Of a stretch of 64,000 bases of DNA, positions 1 through 8,825 are shown piece after piece. The notes beneath the pieces were generated by a model. It searched no databases. It was given only the letters and a program-made list of their open reading frames with translations, and was not told the DNA's origin. A program made the position numbers and the translations under genes. This stretch comes from Photobacterium lucens (GTDB lineage Bacteria; Pseudomonadota; Gammaproteobacteria; Enterobacterales; Vibrionaceae), in the NCBI RefSeq assembly GCF_009873615.1, contig NZ_SSMG01000127.1, positions 1-64,000 on the forward strand. The letters are read 5' to 3'. How positions within the stretch are numbered: position 1 is the stretch's first letter; the number at the start of each line of letters is the position of its first letter.

Positions 1-146
1 ATTGACTGTGCTGATACTTACGTATCAATTGGTCACTAGTATCATTGATAAATCTTTTTGACTAATCATTCAACGAGCGCCCACACAGATTGCATGGTCA
101 AATTGTTAAAGAACGTTGACTACTCAACACTTCGTATTGGTTAGGG
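1..146 (-). other. rRNA operon transcribed leader (16S gene lies off the left edge)
   Basis: Read on the minus strand, this is the transcribed leader of a ribosomal RNA operon. The boxA antitermination element CGTTCTTTAACAATT (reverse complement of 101-115) is followed by GCAATCTGTGTGGGC (reverse complement of 79-93), the arrangement that precedes 16S rRNA in enterobacteria and vibrios. In E. coli boxA lies roughly 170 nt before mature 16S, so the 16S gene should begin just outside the window. The leader also supplies one half of the RNase III processing stem. No rRNA is visible inside the window. Confidence 0.85.
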
Positions 147-152
147 CTGCGC

Positions 153-180
153 ATTATACTCAACCTTTAACTATAGTCAA
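153..180 (-). promoter_or_regulatory. rRNA promoter P2
   Basis: On the minus strand, TTGACT (reverse complement of 175-180) and a perfect TATAAT (153-158) are separated by 16 bp and followed by a GC-rich discriminator GCGC. That is typical of stringently controlled rRNA promoters. The AT-rich stretch 181-210 immediately upstream is a plausible UP element. The start should fall near 146. Confidence 0.85.
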
Positions 181-316
181 GAATAATTTTTAACTTTAAA
201 ACTTATTCTTGACTACCTTTGGCTATCCCAAAGATTTAATCACGATGCGAAATTGTCATCTCGAAAACTTTGAACTCGATCATTTGTTTGTTCGCGCTCC
301 GTTTCGATGGAGCGGC

Positions 317-344
317 ATTATAGAGACTTCGATCACTCTGACAA
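317..344 (-). promoter_or_regulatory. rRNA promoter P1
   Basis: On the minus strand, TTGTCA (339-344) and a perfect TATAAT (317-322) are 16 bp apart, followed by GCCGC as discriminator and preceded by an A/T tract at 345-365 that could act as an UP element. A small hairpin (arms 295-300 and 309-314) lies at the start of the P1 transcript. Tandem P1/P2 promoters are the normal rrn arrangement. Confidence 0.8.
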
Positions 345-542
345 GTGTTTTTTTAAAAAAAGAATGTATTTGATTGTTATTTCATCTAATGTGATTGATA
401 TGCTTGTAATTACAACATTTGCTCCACTGGTTGTTCACCCGCTAGTAATTACAACTCAATGAAAGTAATATCATTGTGAGTTCGATGTTAAAAGAAACAA
501 TAACGCATTCTCCTTCCATTTGACGATGTAGCTTAATTAAAT

Positions 543-1001
543 ATGAAATCAAATAACCAAACCATAATAACCGCTGTAGCCATTGCTATTATCGGTGCCT
601 TAATCTTTAGCTTTATTCATATCCCATCCTCTATTAGCTTTGCTTTAGGTGCTGTACTGACTGGATTAGCACTTAACTTTATGCAAAACGCTAAAAAACC
701 TTCAATGACAGAAACAGAAACTTCTCAAAGCAGCAAAACACTTTATGTCGGCAACCTTCCTTATCGTGCTAATGAGACAGACGTTAAAAACTTATTTGCT
801 GAACACGGTGATGTTTTCGCTGTACGCCTAATGAAAGATAAGCGTACAGGTAAACGTAGAGGGTTTGGCTTTGTGGTAATGAATAGCGCAGATGCTGACG
901 GCGCAATCGAGCAATTAAACAATAAAGAGTATGGCCAACGTACACTGAAAGTACGCGAAGCTAATGAACCTAAGAATACGGATACTGTAGAAACTGAATA
1001 G
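543..1001 (+). CDS. Membrane-anchored RRM-domain RNA-binding protein
   Basis: 152 aa. The first ~50 residues form two hydrophobic segments (about 8-25 and 30-46), then a short Ser/Thr-rich linker leads into one RNA recognition motif at about 66-140. The RRM carries both signatures: RNP2 as LYVGNL and RNP1 as RGFGFVVM. RRM proteins bind single-stranded RNA; the two membrane segments suggest the domain is held on the cytoplasmic face of the inner membrane, which is inference. Similar proteins occur in marine gammaproteobacteria, but I know no experimentally defined role. The gene diverges from the rRNA promoters and ends 32 bp inside the convergent murI gene. No strong Shine-Dalgarno precedes the ATG, so the start is less certain than the family. 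Confidence 0.8.
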   Translation: MKSNNQTIITAVAIAIIGALIFSFIHIPSSISFALGAVLTGLALNFMQNAKKPSMTETETSQSSKTLYVGNLPYRANETDVKNLFAEHGDVFAVRLMKDKRTGKRRGFGFVVMNSADADGAIEQLNNKEYGQRTLKVREANEPKNTDTVETE

Positions 1002-1779
1002 TACCAAGGTGCATTGCTTTTAAACTCTTGTTCAGCGCCGTTACACTTTGTGTAACGGCGCTACTGTATGTAGCGTTCTCAACCTGTGTATCTCTGTGCA
1101 TCCCTTCTTCATCCGTAAGCTCTAGTAATGAAGCTACACGGTTGGCAATAGCTTTTCCTGAATCGACTATATGGACATCATTATTTAAAACAGCTTGTAT
1201 CTCATCTTTGATTAGTGGGAAATGAGTGCACCCTAAAATGATACTATCTACTTGCTGTTGCCACGGCGCTAATATCTCACTTAACTCATCCAGTGAGATT
1301 GCTTCACCACGTAGTTTTTGCTCAGCCATTTCTACCAAACGCGTAGAGCCGATCATTTTCACTTCACAATCGCTAGCAAATTGGGAGATTAACTGCTGTG
1401 TATAGCTACGCTTAACGGTAGCTGGTGTTGCCAATAAACCAATCACTTTGGTTTGGCTTAACTTAGCAGCAGGTTTTATGGCTGGAACTACACCAACAAC
1501 AGGGATGGTAAGATATTTGCGCAAAGTAGGAAGAACAATGGTACTTGCCGTATTACAAGCTATAACCACTAGATCTGCCTGATACTGTTCTACCAATGTG
1601 GATACAATGTAATTGGTTCGCTCAATTAAAACGTCATCAGGTAATTCGCCATACGGAAATGCGGCATTATCAAATGCGTAGATATATTGTACTTGCGGTA
1701 AAAGATCGTAGATTTCTTTATAAACAGATAAACCACCTACACCAGAATCAAAAATAACAATCTTTTTCACACGTACCAT
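970..1779 (-). CDS. murI: Glutamate racemase MurI
   Basis: 269 aa. Cofactor-independent racemase that makes D-glutamate for peptidoglycan in the cytoplasm. The two-cysteine active site is visible: CNTAS near residue 75 and GCTHFP near residue 184. The N-terminal IFDSGVGGLSV and the FPYGEL element are also typical. It is the last gene of a minus-strand group behind btuB and an ATP-pyrophosphatase-like gene (39 bp gap), an order I recall from other vibrios. The 3' end overlaps the convergent RRM gene by 32 bp. The C-terminal coding sequence contains a perfect 13-bp-arm hairpin (1034-1062), so the last ~20 codons are constrained by structure as well as by protein. Confidence 0.95.
   Translation of the reverse strand: MVRVKKIVIFDSGVGGLSVYKEIYDLLPQVQYIYAFDNAAFPYGELPDDVLIERTNYIVSTLVEQYQADLVVIACNTASTIVLPTLRKYLTIPVVGVVPAIKPAAKLSQTKVIGLLATPATVKRSYTQQLISQFASDCEVKMIGSTRLVEMAEQKLRGEAISLDELSEILAPWQQQVDSIILGCTHFPLIKDEIQAVLNNDVHIVDSGKAIANRVASLLELTDEEGMHRDTQVENATYSSAVTQSVTALNKSLKAMHLGTIQFLQYPYS
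1034..1062 (+). terminator. Perfect hairpin inside the 3' end of murI, downstream of the RRM gene
   Basis: AGCGCCGTTACAC (1034-1046) and its exact reverse complement (1050-1062) are separated by a 3-nt loop. The hairpin starts 33 nt after the RRM gene stop codon and lies within murI codons. There is no U-tract on either side, so if it stops plus-strand transcription it is not a canonical intrinsic terminator. It may instead protect the 3' end of a transcript. Confidence 0.45.
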
Positions 1780-1818
1780 ACCTAATGAACATTACTCCCT
1801 ATCATGATACTGCTAACT

Positions 1819-2505
1819 CTAGTCAGAGCAAACTGTCCTGTCACTTAACTGATAGCGCTGATAATAAAATCGTTCGGTTTTATCTATTCCCTGCCATTCA
1901 ACCTCAAGTGGTGCTTGAAAATAAGGAGCATTCATCACTAAGGAATGAAACTCGCCATTCTCGCCACACGGATCAATATAAGCAGGCAATTCTTCAAGTA
2001 ACTCTTGATCAAACCATCGACCACAATACTGAGCCCCACACTGGCTAGTATCAACTGTCACAAGTTTGGTTTTAATACCAATTGTGATCATCTCTGTTGC
2101 TAACTTATGGCTAGATTCTCCCATTAGCGGGAATACACATTGCCACCCTTCTGGCTCTATATATTGTTTTCGATAATCCGCAATACCGTTACAGAACATA
2201 TCCCTAAAGGCGACAGCCTGAATATTTAATCCACTGGCTTTTAATCCATTGATCACTGTTTGTTGATATACCTCATTGGAAGGAAACACTTGTGGTAGCT
2301 CAATTAGGATCAAAGGTAAGCCAATAAGCCTGGCTTGCTCTTTTAACACGTCAATCGGAGTGGCCTGAAAAGGAACTTCCTCACCGACGTACGTTGTATA
2401 AAGCCCGACGACGTTATAGTGAGGATCATTGAGTAAGCGCCATAAAGTTAATGCCGCATCTTTACCTGACGACCAACTGATAATTACATTTATTTTTTTC
2501 ATCAT
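1819..2505 (-). CDS. Dph6-like ATP-pyrophosphatase (PP-loop) protein
   Basis: 228 aa. The N-terminus reads INVIISWSSGKDAALTLWRL, which carries the SGGKD-type PP-loop of the adenine nucleotide alpha-hydrolase superfamily. The rest resembles the Dph6/diphthine-ammonia-ligase-like family, which is widespread in bacteria lacking diphthamide, so its substrate there is unknown. Such enzymes adenylate a carbonyl and add an amine or sulfur nucleophile. It sits between btuB and murI on the minus strand. The start is odd: both candidate ATGs (2505 and 2502) follow directly on the U-tract of a terminator hairpin (2506-2533), leaving only AGCGG within the stem as a possible ribosome site. The family call is firm; the function is not. 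Confidence 0.8.
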   Translation of the reverse strand: MMKKINVIISWSSGKDAALTLWRLLNDPHYNVVGLYTTYVGEEVPFQATPIDVLKEQARLIGLPLILIELPQVFPSNEVYQQTVINGLKASGLNIQAVAFRDMFCNGIADYRKQYIEPEGWQCVFPLMGESSHKLATEMITIGIKTKLVTVDTSQCGAQYCGRWFDQELLEELPAYIDPCGENGEFHSLVMNAPYFQAPLEVEWQGIDKTERFYYQRYQLSDRTVCSD

Positions 2506-2533
2506 AAAAAAGACCGCTATTGAAGCGGTCTTT
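2506..2533 (-). terminator. Intrinsic terminator between btuB and the PP-loop gene
   Basis: In the minus-strand transcript, AAAGACCGCT and AGCGGTCTTT form a stem around a short loop and run into six U residues. The U-tract ends exactly at the ATG of the next gene (2505). It should end much of the btuB message, and it also occupies the position where the downstream gene's ribosome-binding site would be expected. Confidence 0.8.
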
Positions 2534-2551
2534 GTCTTAAATATTCACAGA

Positions 2552-4411
2552 TTAAAATTGGTAATTGATGCTCGTATAGTAAGTACGTCCCGGCATTTCA
2601 TAACCACCAGCCGTCTCGTATTGCTCATCCAGTAAGTTCGCAACACGACCTTTGAGTGCTAACTTCGGCTGTAACCAGTAAGTCAGCGCTAGATCCCATG
2701 TGTCGTAAGCAGGCAATTCACCTGTTGGACCATATTGATCAGGTCGTTTACCGTGGTATTGGTAAGTCAGCGCACTATCAAGATCGCCAAAGCTTGCTGT
2801 TCCAACCCACTTAAATGAGAACTTCTCACGGCGATCTAAACGTTCACCTTTACTATTACGCGGATCTTTAAAGTCAAAGTTTAGCTGATGCGATAAAAAG
2901 CCGGTATCAAAGTCGGCTTCCACCTCAATACCTTTGATCTTGCTCTTTCCTGGTTCGTTATAGTACTTCCAAGACGTGTTATTAAAGCCAATCAGGTTAT
3001 CAATTTCCATACGGTAACCCGTTACGGCTAAATCAATCAGACTGTAATTCGCTTCAACGGCAATTTCAGCATTCTTTGATTTTTCAGGGCTTAACGTGTC
3101 AGTACCATAAGAAGGCGAATATAGCTGGTATAAGTTAGGTGCTTTAAATGCGGTGCCATATGAGGTGCGTAATTGTACTTCATCCGTGATGTACCAACCA
3201 CCAGCCACGTTATAAGTAAACTGTGAACCGTATTGCTGGTTATCATCTAAGCGCAAGCTTGATTCTAGTGAAAAGTCGTTAACGTTCACTAAACCAATAC
3301 CGTAGACACCTGTATTATTACGGCTAAATGCATCCGTCGATAACTTGTCTTTCCAAGACTCTTTGCGCCAATCAACCCCACCCACTAACTGTAGATTATC
3401 GTTAACGGTAAAATGGTTATTCCACTGTAGATTACGTTGCGTGAATTTCTCATCTTGGCTTGCGATAACCGGTGTCGTTGTCGCTGCTTTGTTGTAATCG
3501 TAATTCGTTTGATGTTGGTAATCGGCAATAATCTTTGATTGGTATCGACCTAAATCAAGATCCAATCCTGCGCTGTAATCAAATAGCTCAGGTTCAGATT
3601 GCATGTATTGGTGTACTGGCTCACCAGTGGAGAAATCAACGTATGAGCTATCGTATTGATATTGGTTTTTATACCAACGTGTTGCGACAAAACCTTTCAA
3701 GGTGTCGCTAAAGCGCTGATGATAAGCAATCATCGCATTACGGCTACCAAAACCATGCTTATCGCCATCATTGATACCAGGTTGTGGTTTAACGTTATAG
3801 CCTTCATCATCTTCATAGCCGGCAGCTAACTGTAGTAAGCCATTATCACCGACTTTATATGCCCCTGATGCACTTGCTTCTTGGTAATTATGACTACCAA
3901 TGCCCACATTCAGTTTGGTTTTTGAAGGAGTATCTACGTCAGCCAGCGTAATAATATTGATCACACCACCAATAGCTTCTGAACCATAAAGTGCGGCACG
4001 TGCACCACGGGTAAATTCAATACGCTCGACTTGTGTCAGTGGAATTTGGTTAAAATCCACCGCCCCTTTTGCCGCGCGTGCCATACGAATACCATCGACC
4101 AGTACCAATACTTGATCAGAATTAGTACCACGCACCATGATGCTGGCCAGTTGTCCTCGACCACCATTTTGAGTCACTTGCACACCCGGTAATAAGCTGA
4201 TCACTTCGGTCAGTGTTTTCGCTTGTACTTTATCAATGTCTTGACGAGTAACGACATTAAAAGGGGCTAGAACGGAAGTAATAGGCTGCTCAAAACGGTT
4301 AGCCGTAACGACCATAACATCATCAGCTTGGGTTTTATCGTCTGCTGCAATGGAAGAAAAGGATGGGAAATACACCGACGTCACCGCCAGTGCCAAAAGT
4401 GTTTTTTTCAT
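2552..4411 (-). CDS. btuB: TonB-dependent vitamin B12 outer-membrane receptor BtuB
   Basis: 619 aa. Outer-membrane beta-barrel that imports cobalamins using TonB energy. A Sec signal peptide (about 1-23) ends in SSIAADD. A TonB box-like DVMVVTA follows at about 30-36, then the plug domain (about 40-150, with LVLVDGIRMAR and ALYGSEAIGGVINI). The rest is the 22-stranded barrel, ending in the aromatic YYTSINYQF typical of BAM substrates. The length matches E. coli BtuB (614 aa). A cobalamin riboswitch occupies the 5' leader (4457-4666), which fixes the substrate class and predicts repression by adenosylcobalamin. An intrinsic terminator lies 18 bp after the stop codon. Confidence 0.95.
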   Translation of the reverse strand: MKKTLLALAVTSVYFPSFSSIAADDKTQADDVMVVTANRFEQPITSVLAPFNVVTRQDIDKVQAKTLTEVISLLPGVQVTQNGGRGQLASIMVRGTNSDQVLVLVDGIRMARAAKGAVDFNQIPLTQVERIEFTRGARAALYGSEAIGGVINIITLADVDTPSKTKLNVGIGSHNYQEASASGAYKVGDNGLLQLAAGYEDDEGYNVKPQPGINDGDKHGFGSRNAMIAYHQRFSDTLKGFVATRWYKNQYQYDSSYVDFSTGEPVHQYMQSEPELFDYSAGLDLDLGRYQSKIIADYQHQTNYDYNKAATTTPVIASQDEKFTQRNLQWNNHFTVNDNLQLVGGVDWRKESWKDKLSTDAFSRNNTGVYGIGLVNVNDFSLESSLRLDDNQQYGSQFTYNVAGGWYITDEVQLRTSYGTAFKAPNLYQLYSPSYGTDTLSPEKSKNAEIAVEANYSLIDLAVTGYRMEIDNLIGFNNTSWKYYNEPGKSKIKGIEVEADFDTGFLSHQLNFDFKDPRNSKGERLDRREKFSFKWVGTASFGDLDSALTYQYHGKRPDQYGPTGELPAYDTWDLALTYWLQPKLALKGRVANLLDEQYETAGGYEMPGRTYYTSINYQF

Positions 4412-4456
4412 TTTAGAATCCTAAGTCGCGTTTATAACAAAGCAAAAGTGCTTTAC

Positions 4457-4666
4457 CGCTGGTTGGTATTCGGACTTAAGAGCATGACCGATAAGGTCGC
4501 CTAGGCATCAACTTCCCATCTCAACTACACTTGGATCAACATCCTATATTGATCATGCAGTTAAAACAGTGTTTGGAGGACATCCATGTGCGTTCGTTCT
4601 CTATTACCGCTGCGCGTCAGTTACGGATTTTCACCGTATTCCCGTACCATCCTGGTTAACCAGCGC
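4457..4666 (-). promoter_or_regulatory. Cobalamin riboswitch
   Basis: On the minus strand the conserved core reads GGTACGGGAA, then ACGGTGAAAATCCG, then AACTGACGCGCAGCGGT, and finally AAGTCCGAATACC. These are the hallmark segments of the B12 (adenosylcobalamin) riboswitch, including the GTCCGnnTACC element. The closing stem pairs AACCAGCG (reverse complement of 4457-4464) with CGCTGGTT near 4657-4664. It lies about 45 nt upstream of the btuB ATG. I do not see a U-rich terminator before btuB, so control is more likely at translation, as in E. coli btuB. Confidence 0.93.
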
Positions 4667-4826
4667 AGCGCAAATGCTAGAGATGTAAGCGTTTTATGTC
4701 TAGCTTTCTTTGCTATTAGTTATAAATAAATTACGCGATAAAGACTTTTTCTTGGCGTAACACTGGACATCACGGGGCAATACAATAAAATCTGCGCTCT
4801 TATTTTGAGCAGTCGAGGCATACACT

Positions 4827-5933
4827 ATGACATCTACCATCCTTAACACCGCTGATTACCAGCAACAGTTGGATGAAAAGGCAGAGCGTATTCAAAACAT
4901 TTTCGCTGATTTTGATACTCCTGAACTCGAGGTGTTTGCCTCCCCTGCAGAGCATTACCGCATGCGTGCAGAATTCCGTGTTTGGCATGAAGGTGAAGAT
5001 CTTTTCTACATCATGTTCAACCAAGAAACACGTGAAAAATACCGTGTTGATCAATTCCCTGCAGCAAGCCGTTTGATCAATGACTTAATGCCAATGTTAG
5101 TGGATGCGATCAAACCTATCAAAGCACTACGTCACAAGCTTTTCCAAGTTGATTTCCTATCTACCCTAAGCGGTGAGATCTTAGTATCTATGCTTTACCA
5201 CCGTCAGCTAGATGATGAATGGACAGCAGAAGCGAAGCAATTAAAGCAACGCTTAAACGATGAAGGCTTTAAGCTAAACATCATTGGTCGTGCACGTAAG
5301 ATGAAAATCGTACTTGATCAAGACTACGTGATTGAACAGTTAAAAGTTAACGATCGCACATTAACTTACAAGCAAGTAGAGAACAGCTTTACCCAACCTA
5401 ACGGTGAAGTAGCGCAGAAGATGCTTGAATGGGCAGTAGACTGTACTCAAGACAGTGAAGGCGATCTATTAGAGCTTTACTGTGGTAACGGTAACTTCTC
5501 TCTCGCTCTTGCACAAAACTTCGAACGCGTTCTAGCTACCGAACTTGCAAAGCCATCGGTTGATTCTGCGCAATACAACATTGCTGTGAACAATATTGAT
5601 AACGTGCAAATCATTCGTATGTCAGCGGAAGATTTTACTGATGCAATGGAAGGCAAGCGTGAATTTCGCCGTTTGAAAGATCAAAATGTGGATCTTCAGA
5701 GCTACAACTGCAACACGATCTTTGTTGATCCACCGCGATCTGGCATGGATGAAGGCACCTGCCGTATGGTGCAAGGTTATGATCGCATCATGTACATCTC
5801 GTGTAACCCTGAAACACTAAAAGAAAACTTAGATATTCTTGGTGAAACACACCGTATTACACGTTTTGCCCTATTTGATCAGTTCCCATATACCCACCAC
5901 ATGGAAGCGGGTGTATTGCTAGAGCGTAAATAA
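4827..5933 (+). CDS. trmA: tRNA (uracil-54-C5)-methyltransferase TrmA
   Basis: 368 aa, matching E. coli TrmA (366 aa). It makes m5U54 (ribothymidine) in the T-loop of tRNAs with S-adenosylmethionine and also acts as a tRNA folding chaperone. The SAM-binding motif [15 protein letters not shown] lies near 210-225, [11 protein letters not shown] near 297-307, and the catalytic cysteine region YISCNPETL near 322-330. The N-terminus has no TRAM domain, which separates TrmA from RlmC/RlmD. It is followed by an intrinsic terminator (5953-5979) shared with the convergent yijD gene. The trmA-yijD-fabR-sthA order is the same as in E. coli. Confidence 0.96.
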   Translation: MTSTILNTADYQQQLDEKAERIQNIFADFDTPELEVFASPAEHYRMRAEFRVWHEGEDLFYIMFNQETREKYRVDQFPAASRLINDLMPMLVDAIKPIKALRHKLFQVDFLSTLSGEILVSMLYHRQLDDEWTAEAKQLKQRLNDEGFKLNIIGRARKMKIVLDQDYVIEQLKVNDRTLTYKQVENSFTQPNGEVAQKMLEWAVDCTQDSEGDLLELYCGNGNFSLALAQNFERVLATELAKPSVDSAQYNIAVNNIDNVQIIRMSAEDFTDAMEGKREFRRLKDQNVDLQSYNCNTIFVDPPRSGMDEGTCRMVQGYDRIMYISCNPETLKENLDILGETHRITRFALFDQFPYTHHMEAGVLLERK

Positions 5934-5952
5934 GTCGCATCTTGCAGAGAAT

Positions 5953-5979
5953 AAAAAAGGCGCTGAATGCGCCTTTTTT
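5953..5979. terminator. Bidirectional intrinsic terminator (trmA / yijD)
   Basis: AAAAAAGGCGC, a short loop and GCGCCTTTTTT form a symmetrical A-stem-T structure between the convergent trmA and yijD genes. It is therefore usable in both directions. Confidence 0.9.
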
Positions 5980-6006
5980 CTTACATACTTTTTATCGTAC
6001 TAAAGA

Positions 6007-6387
6007 TTATTTTGCTTCCACTTCAGGCTTCGCTTTTTTATCCATGATGCCCATTTTGTAGCTAACCCAAAATAGTAATGCTAACGCAATCATCAATGGT
6101 AGGAAGTTAGAGCCCATCTCCGGCATTGCTGCACGTAAGAAAGCAGAGTAGCCAAATGCCCCCACAAAGAAACACGCAGTCGCAATCGCAGGCGTGCCTT
6201 CCGTCATCGGCTTACGTAAGTATTCTTGGTATAAACAGTAAACGGCTAACACAAAAGCAAGCACTGGGAAGATAGAAAACGCCACGCTGCTTGATGTTAG
6301 TACTGACCATGTTGCGTAACCGCACACACCAGCAAGTAATGATAGAACTAAAGTTTTACGCTCTGATTTAACTTGTTGCTTGTCCAT
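6007..6387 (-). CDS. yijD: YijD-family inner-membrane protein
   Basis: 126 aa from the ATG at 6387. A 12-nt longer form from GTG at 6399 is possible, but homologues begin near MDKQQ/MKQAN. There are four hydrophobic segments (about 13-32, 36-54, 66-84, 94-112) separated by short loops and a charged C-terminal tail. It is the second gene of the fabR-yijD pair, 27 bp after the fabR stop codon, as in E. coli. No biochemical function is established. Co-transcription with the regulator of unsaturated fatty acid synthesis hints at a membrane-lipid link, which is inference. It shares a bidirectional terminator with trmA. Confidence 0.85.
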   Translation of the reverse strand: MDKQQVKSERKTLVLSLLAGVCGYATWSVLTSSSVAFSIFPVLAFVLAVYCLYQEYLRKPMTEGTPAIATACFFVGAFGYSAFLRAAMPEMGSNFLPLMIALALLFWVSYKMGIMDKKAKPEVEAK

Positions 6388-6414
6388 ATCCTTCACCACA
6401 AAATCGAAATAAGG

Positions 6415-7053
6415 TTATAGTTTTTGCCTGAGCTCACGACGCTCACGCTCTTTTCGGTACCAGTAAGCACCCTTTGCAATCATTCTTAATTGCATGATCA
6501 ATCTTTCAGCATGCTCAGCACGAGCATGGCTATCGAGATCTAACGCTTCTGCCCCTGAGCTAAAGACGAGTGTTACAGATGCCTCTGCTTGGGTATACGC
6601 TTCTTCATGCGTTACCCCAGTTTTGGCCTCAAGATACTCGGTTAGTTCAGCGACAAAATGTTGTATTTCACGAGCCACTGCGGCACGAAATGCTGTCGAT
6701 GTCCCGGAACGTTCACGTAATAGTAGACGAAAGACGTTAGGGCTACTTTCGATAAACTCCATAAACGTCTCAACAGAGGTACGGATCACACTACCTTCTG
6801 TTGCAATACGTTGGCGAGCTTGTCGCATTAACTGGCGAAGGATCAAACCACCCTCATCCACCATTGTTAAGCCTAACTCATCCATGTCTTTAAAATGACG
6901 ATAAAACGACGTAGGGGCAATCCCAGCTTCACGAGCCACTTCTCGTAAACTTAAATTAGAAAAACTTCTATCGGCACTAAGCTGACTAAACGCAGCATCA
7001 ATCAGTGAACGACGAGTTTTTTCTTTCTGTTGAGCCCTGATCCCCATGGACAT
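6415..7053 (-). CDS. fabR: HTH-type repressor FabR (TetR family)
   Basis: 212 aa from [16 protein letters not shown]. coli FabR has 215. An upstream in-frame ATG at 7143 would add 30 residues with no counterpart in homologues, and AGAGAA lies just before the chosen start. FabR represses fabA/fabB and tunes the unsaturated/saturated fatty acid ratio by sensing acyl thioesters. The TetR helix-turn-helix is clear (about residues 28-55: [20 protein letters not shown]), followed by the all-helical ligand domain with [11 protein letters not shown] and [12 protein letters not shown], both nearly identical to E. coli. It is divergent from sthA, as in enterobacteria, and followed by yijD. Confidence 0.93.
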   Translation of the reverse strand: MSMGIRAQQKEKTRRSLIDAAFSQLSADRSFSNLSLREVAREAGIAPTSFYRHFKDMDELGLTMVDEGGLILRQLMRQARQRIATEGSVIRTSVETFMEFIESSPNVFRLLLRERSGTSTAFRAAVAREIQHFVAELTEYLEAKTGVTHEEAYTQAEASVTLVFSSGAEALDLDSHARAEHAERLIMQLRMIAKGAYWYRKERERRELRQKL

Positions 7054-7346
7054 CTGATTCTCTGTTATTTTCTTACCATCATACGCTGCATAAGGATAAA
7101 CAGCGTTAGAAAAGCCATATAGTACTGACTCATAGCCCATCACGCAAAGCTAGATTAACATCATTTAATCATCGACTTCACAATCTATCACGATAAAACT
7201 GGGTACCAACACGGGCATTGATAACGTTCAACAAGCAATAGAGCGTGATCCCTCACTAGCTCTGACTATCTATTGATTCTCCTATTGATTACAAATCGTT
7301 ACACTTACGATGCAAAAATGTTACCAACCCAAATAGGAATAGTACG

Positions 7347-8762
7347 ATGACGGATACGCAGTACAGTAATAACAGTCATTTCGATGTGATTATTATTGGT
7401 AGTGGCCCTGGTGGTGAAGGGGCGGCAATGGGACTAACCAAGGCAGGTTTCAACGTCGCTATCATTGAACGCGAAGACAGTGTCGGTGGCGGCTGTACTC
7501 ACTGGGGCACCATCCCATCAAAAGCGCTGCGTCATGCAGTCAGTCGTATTATTGAATTTAACCAAAACCCACTGTACTGCAAAAACAACTCCACGCTGCA
7601 TAGTACTTTTAGCCAAATTCTGGGGCATGCTGAAGTGGTAGTGAATAAGCAAACACGTATGCGTCAGGGATTTTATGATCGCAACCAGTGTCAGATCATT
7701 CATGGCGAAGCCCGCTTTATTGCTAGCCATGAAGTCGCTGTAACTACGACTGACGGCAGTCTAGAGCATTACAGTGCTGATAAGTTCATTATCGCTACAG
7801 GATCTCGTCCATACCATCCTGAAGGCGTTGATTTCGATCATTCACGTATCTACGACAGTGACTCCATCTTACGTTTAGCGCACGATCCTCGTCATATTAT
7901 TATCTATGGTGCGGGGGTGATTGGCTGTGAATATGCTTCTATCTTCCGAGGATTAGGAGTAAAAGTTGATTTAATTAACACCCGTCAACGCCTGCTTGAG
8001 TTTCTTGATAATGAAATCTCCGACTCGCTGTCTTATCACTTATGGAACAATGGCGCGATGATCCGCAATGATGAGATTTTCGAGCATATTGAAGGCACAG
8101 ATGACGGTGTGATCTTACATTTTCAATCCGGTAAGAAGATGCGTGCCGATTGCTTGCTCTATGCGAACGGTCGAACCGGTAATACTGATAAACTCGGCTT
8201 AGAGCATGTTGGCCTAACACCTGACTCTCGCGGGCAACTAAAAGTAAACCGTAGTTATCAAACCGATGTCGATCATGTTTATGCGGTGGGTGATGTGATT
8301 GGTTACCCAAGCCTTGCCAGTGCCGCTTATGATCAAGGGCGATTTGTTGCCCAAGCGATCAGTACAGGACAAGCACAAGGTCAGTTAATTGATCATATCC
8401 CAACAGGCATTTATACCATTCCAGAGATCAGCTCTGTGGGTAAAACCGAACAGCAATTAACCGCAGAGAAAATTCCGTATGAAGTGGGACGTTCTCAGTT
8501 TAAGCATCTCGCCCGTGCGCAAATTGCCGGCACAGAAGTGGGGAGCTTGAAAATTTTATTCCACCGAGAAACCAAAGAGATCTTAGGTATTCACTGCTTT
8601 GGTGAACGTGCCGCAGAAATCATTCATATCGGACAAGCGATCATGGAGCAAAAAGGCGAAGGCAATACCATTGATTACTTCGTTAATACTACCTTTAATT
8701 ATCCAACCATGGCAGAAGCCTACCGTGTCGCAGCCCTTAACGGCTTAAACCGCTTATTTTAA
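7347..8762 (+). CDS. sthA: Soluble pyridine nucleotide transhydrogenase SthA (UdhA)
   Basis: 471 aa. FAD-containing cytoplasmic enzyme that interconverts NADPH + NAD+ and NADP+ + NADH, normally draining excess NADPH. The FAD dinucleotide motif [10 protein letters not shown] is at about 19-28, the NAD(P) motif [11 protein letters not shown] at about 189-199, and the C-terminal dimerisation domain ends in ALNGLNRLF, almost identical to E. coli. As in other SthA proteins the redox region [17 protein letters not shown] keeps only one of the two cysteines found in lipoamide-dehydrogenase relatives, so there is no redox disulfide. It is divergent from fabR and followed by a terminator at 8789-8818. 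Confidence 0.96.
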   Translation: MTDTQYSNNSHFDVIIIGSGPGGEGAAMGLTKAGFNVAIIEREDSVGGGCTHWGTIPSKALRHAVSRIIEFNQNPLYCKNNSTLHSTFSQILGHAEVVVNKQTRMRQGFYDRNQCQIIHGEARFIASHEVAVTTTDGSLEHYSADKFIIATGSRPYHPEGVDFDHSRIYDSDSILRLAHDPRHIIIYGAGVIGCEYASIFRGLGVKVDLINTRQRLLEFLDNEISDSLSYHLWNNGAMIRNDEIFEHIEGTDDGVILHFQSGKKMRADCLLYANGRTGNTDKLGLEHVGLTPDSRGQLKVNRSYQTDVDHVYAVGDVIGYPSLASAAYDQGRFVAQAISTGQAQGQLIDHIPTGIYTIPEISSVGKTEQQLTAEKIPYEVGRSQFKHLARAQIAGTEVGSLKILFHRETKEILGIHCFGERAAEIIHIGQAIMEQKGEGNTIDYFVNTTFNYPTMAEAYRVAALNGLNRLF

Positions 8763-8788
8763 TAACGGCGAGTTTAATAGCAGATAAT

Positions 8789-8818
8789 AAAAAACGGAGC
8801 GATGTCGCTCCGTTTTTT
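8789..8818. terminator. Bidirectional intrinsic terminator (sthA / cysQ)
   Basis: Six A residues, stem CGGAGCGA/TCGCTCCG and six T residues lie between the convergent sthA and cysQ. The symmetry lets it stop both transcripts. Confidence 0.9.
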
Positions 8819-8825
8819 GTTTTCT

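Noticed and set aside
7975-8310. 111-aa minus-strand frame within sthA
   Set aside because: Histidine- and serine-rich antisense shadow of a highly conserved gene.
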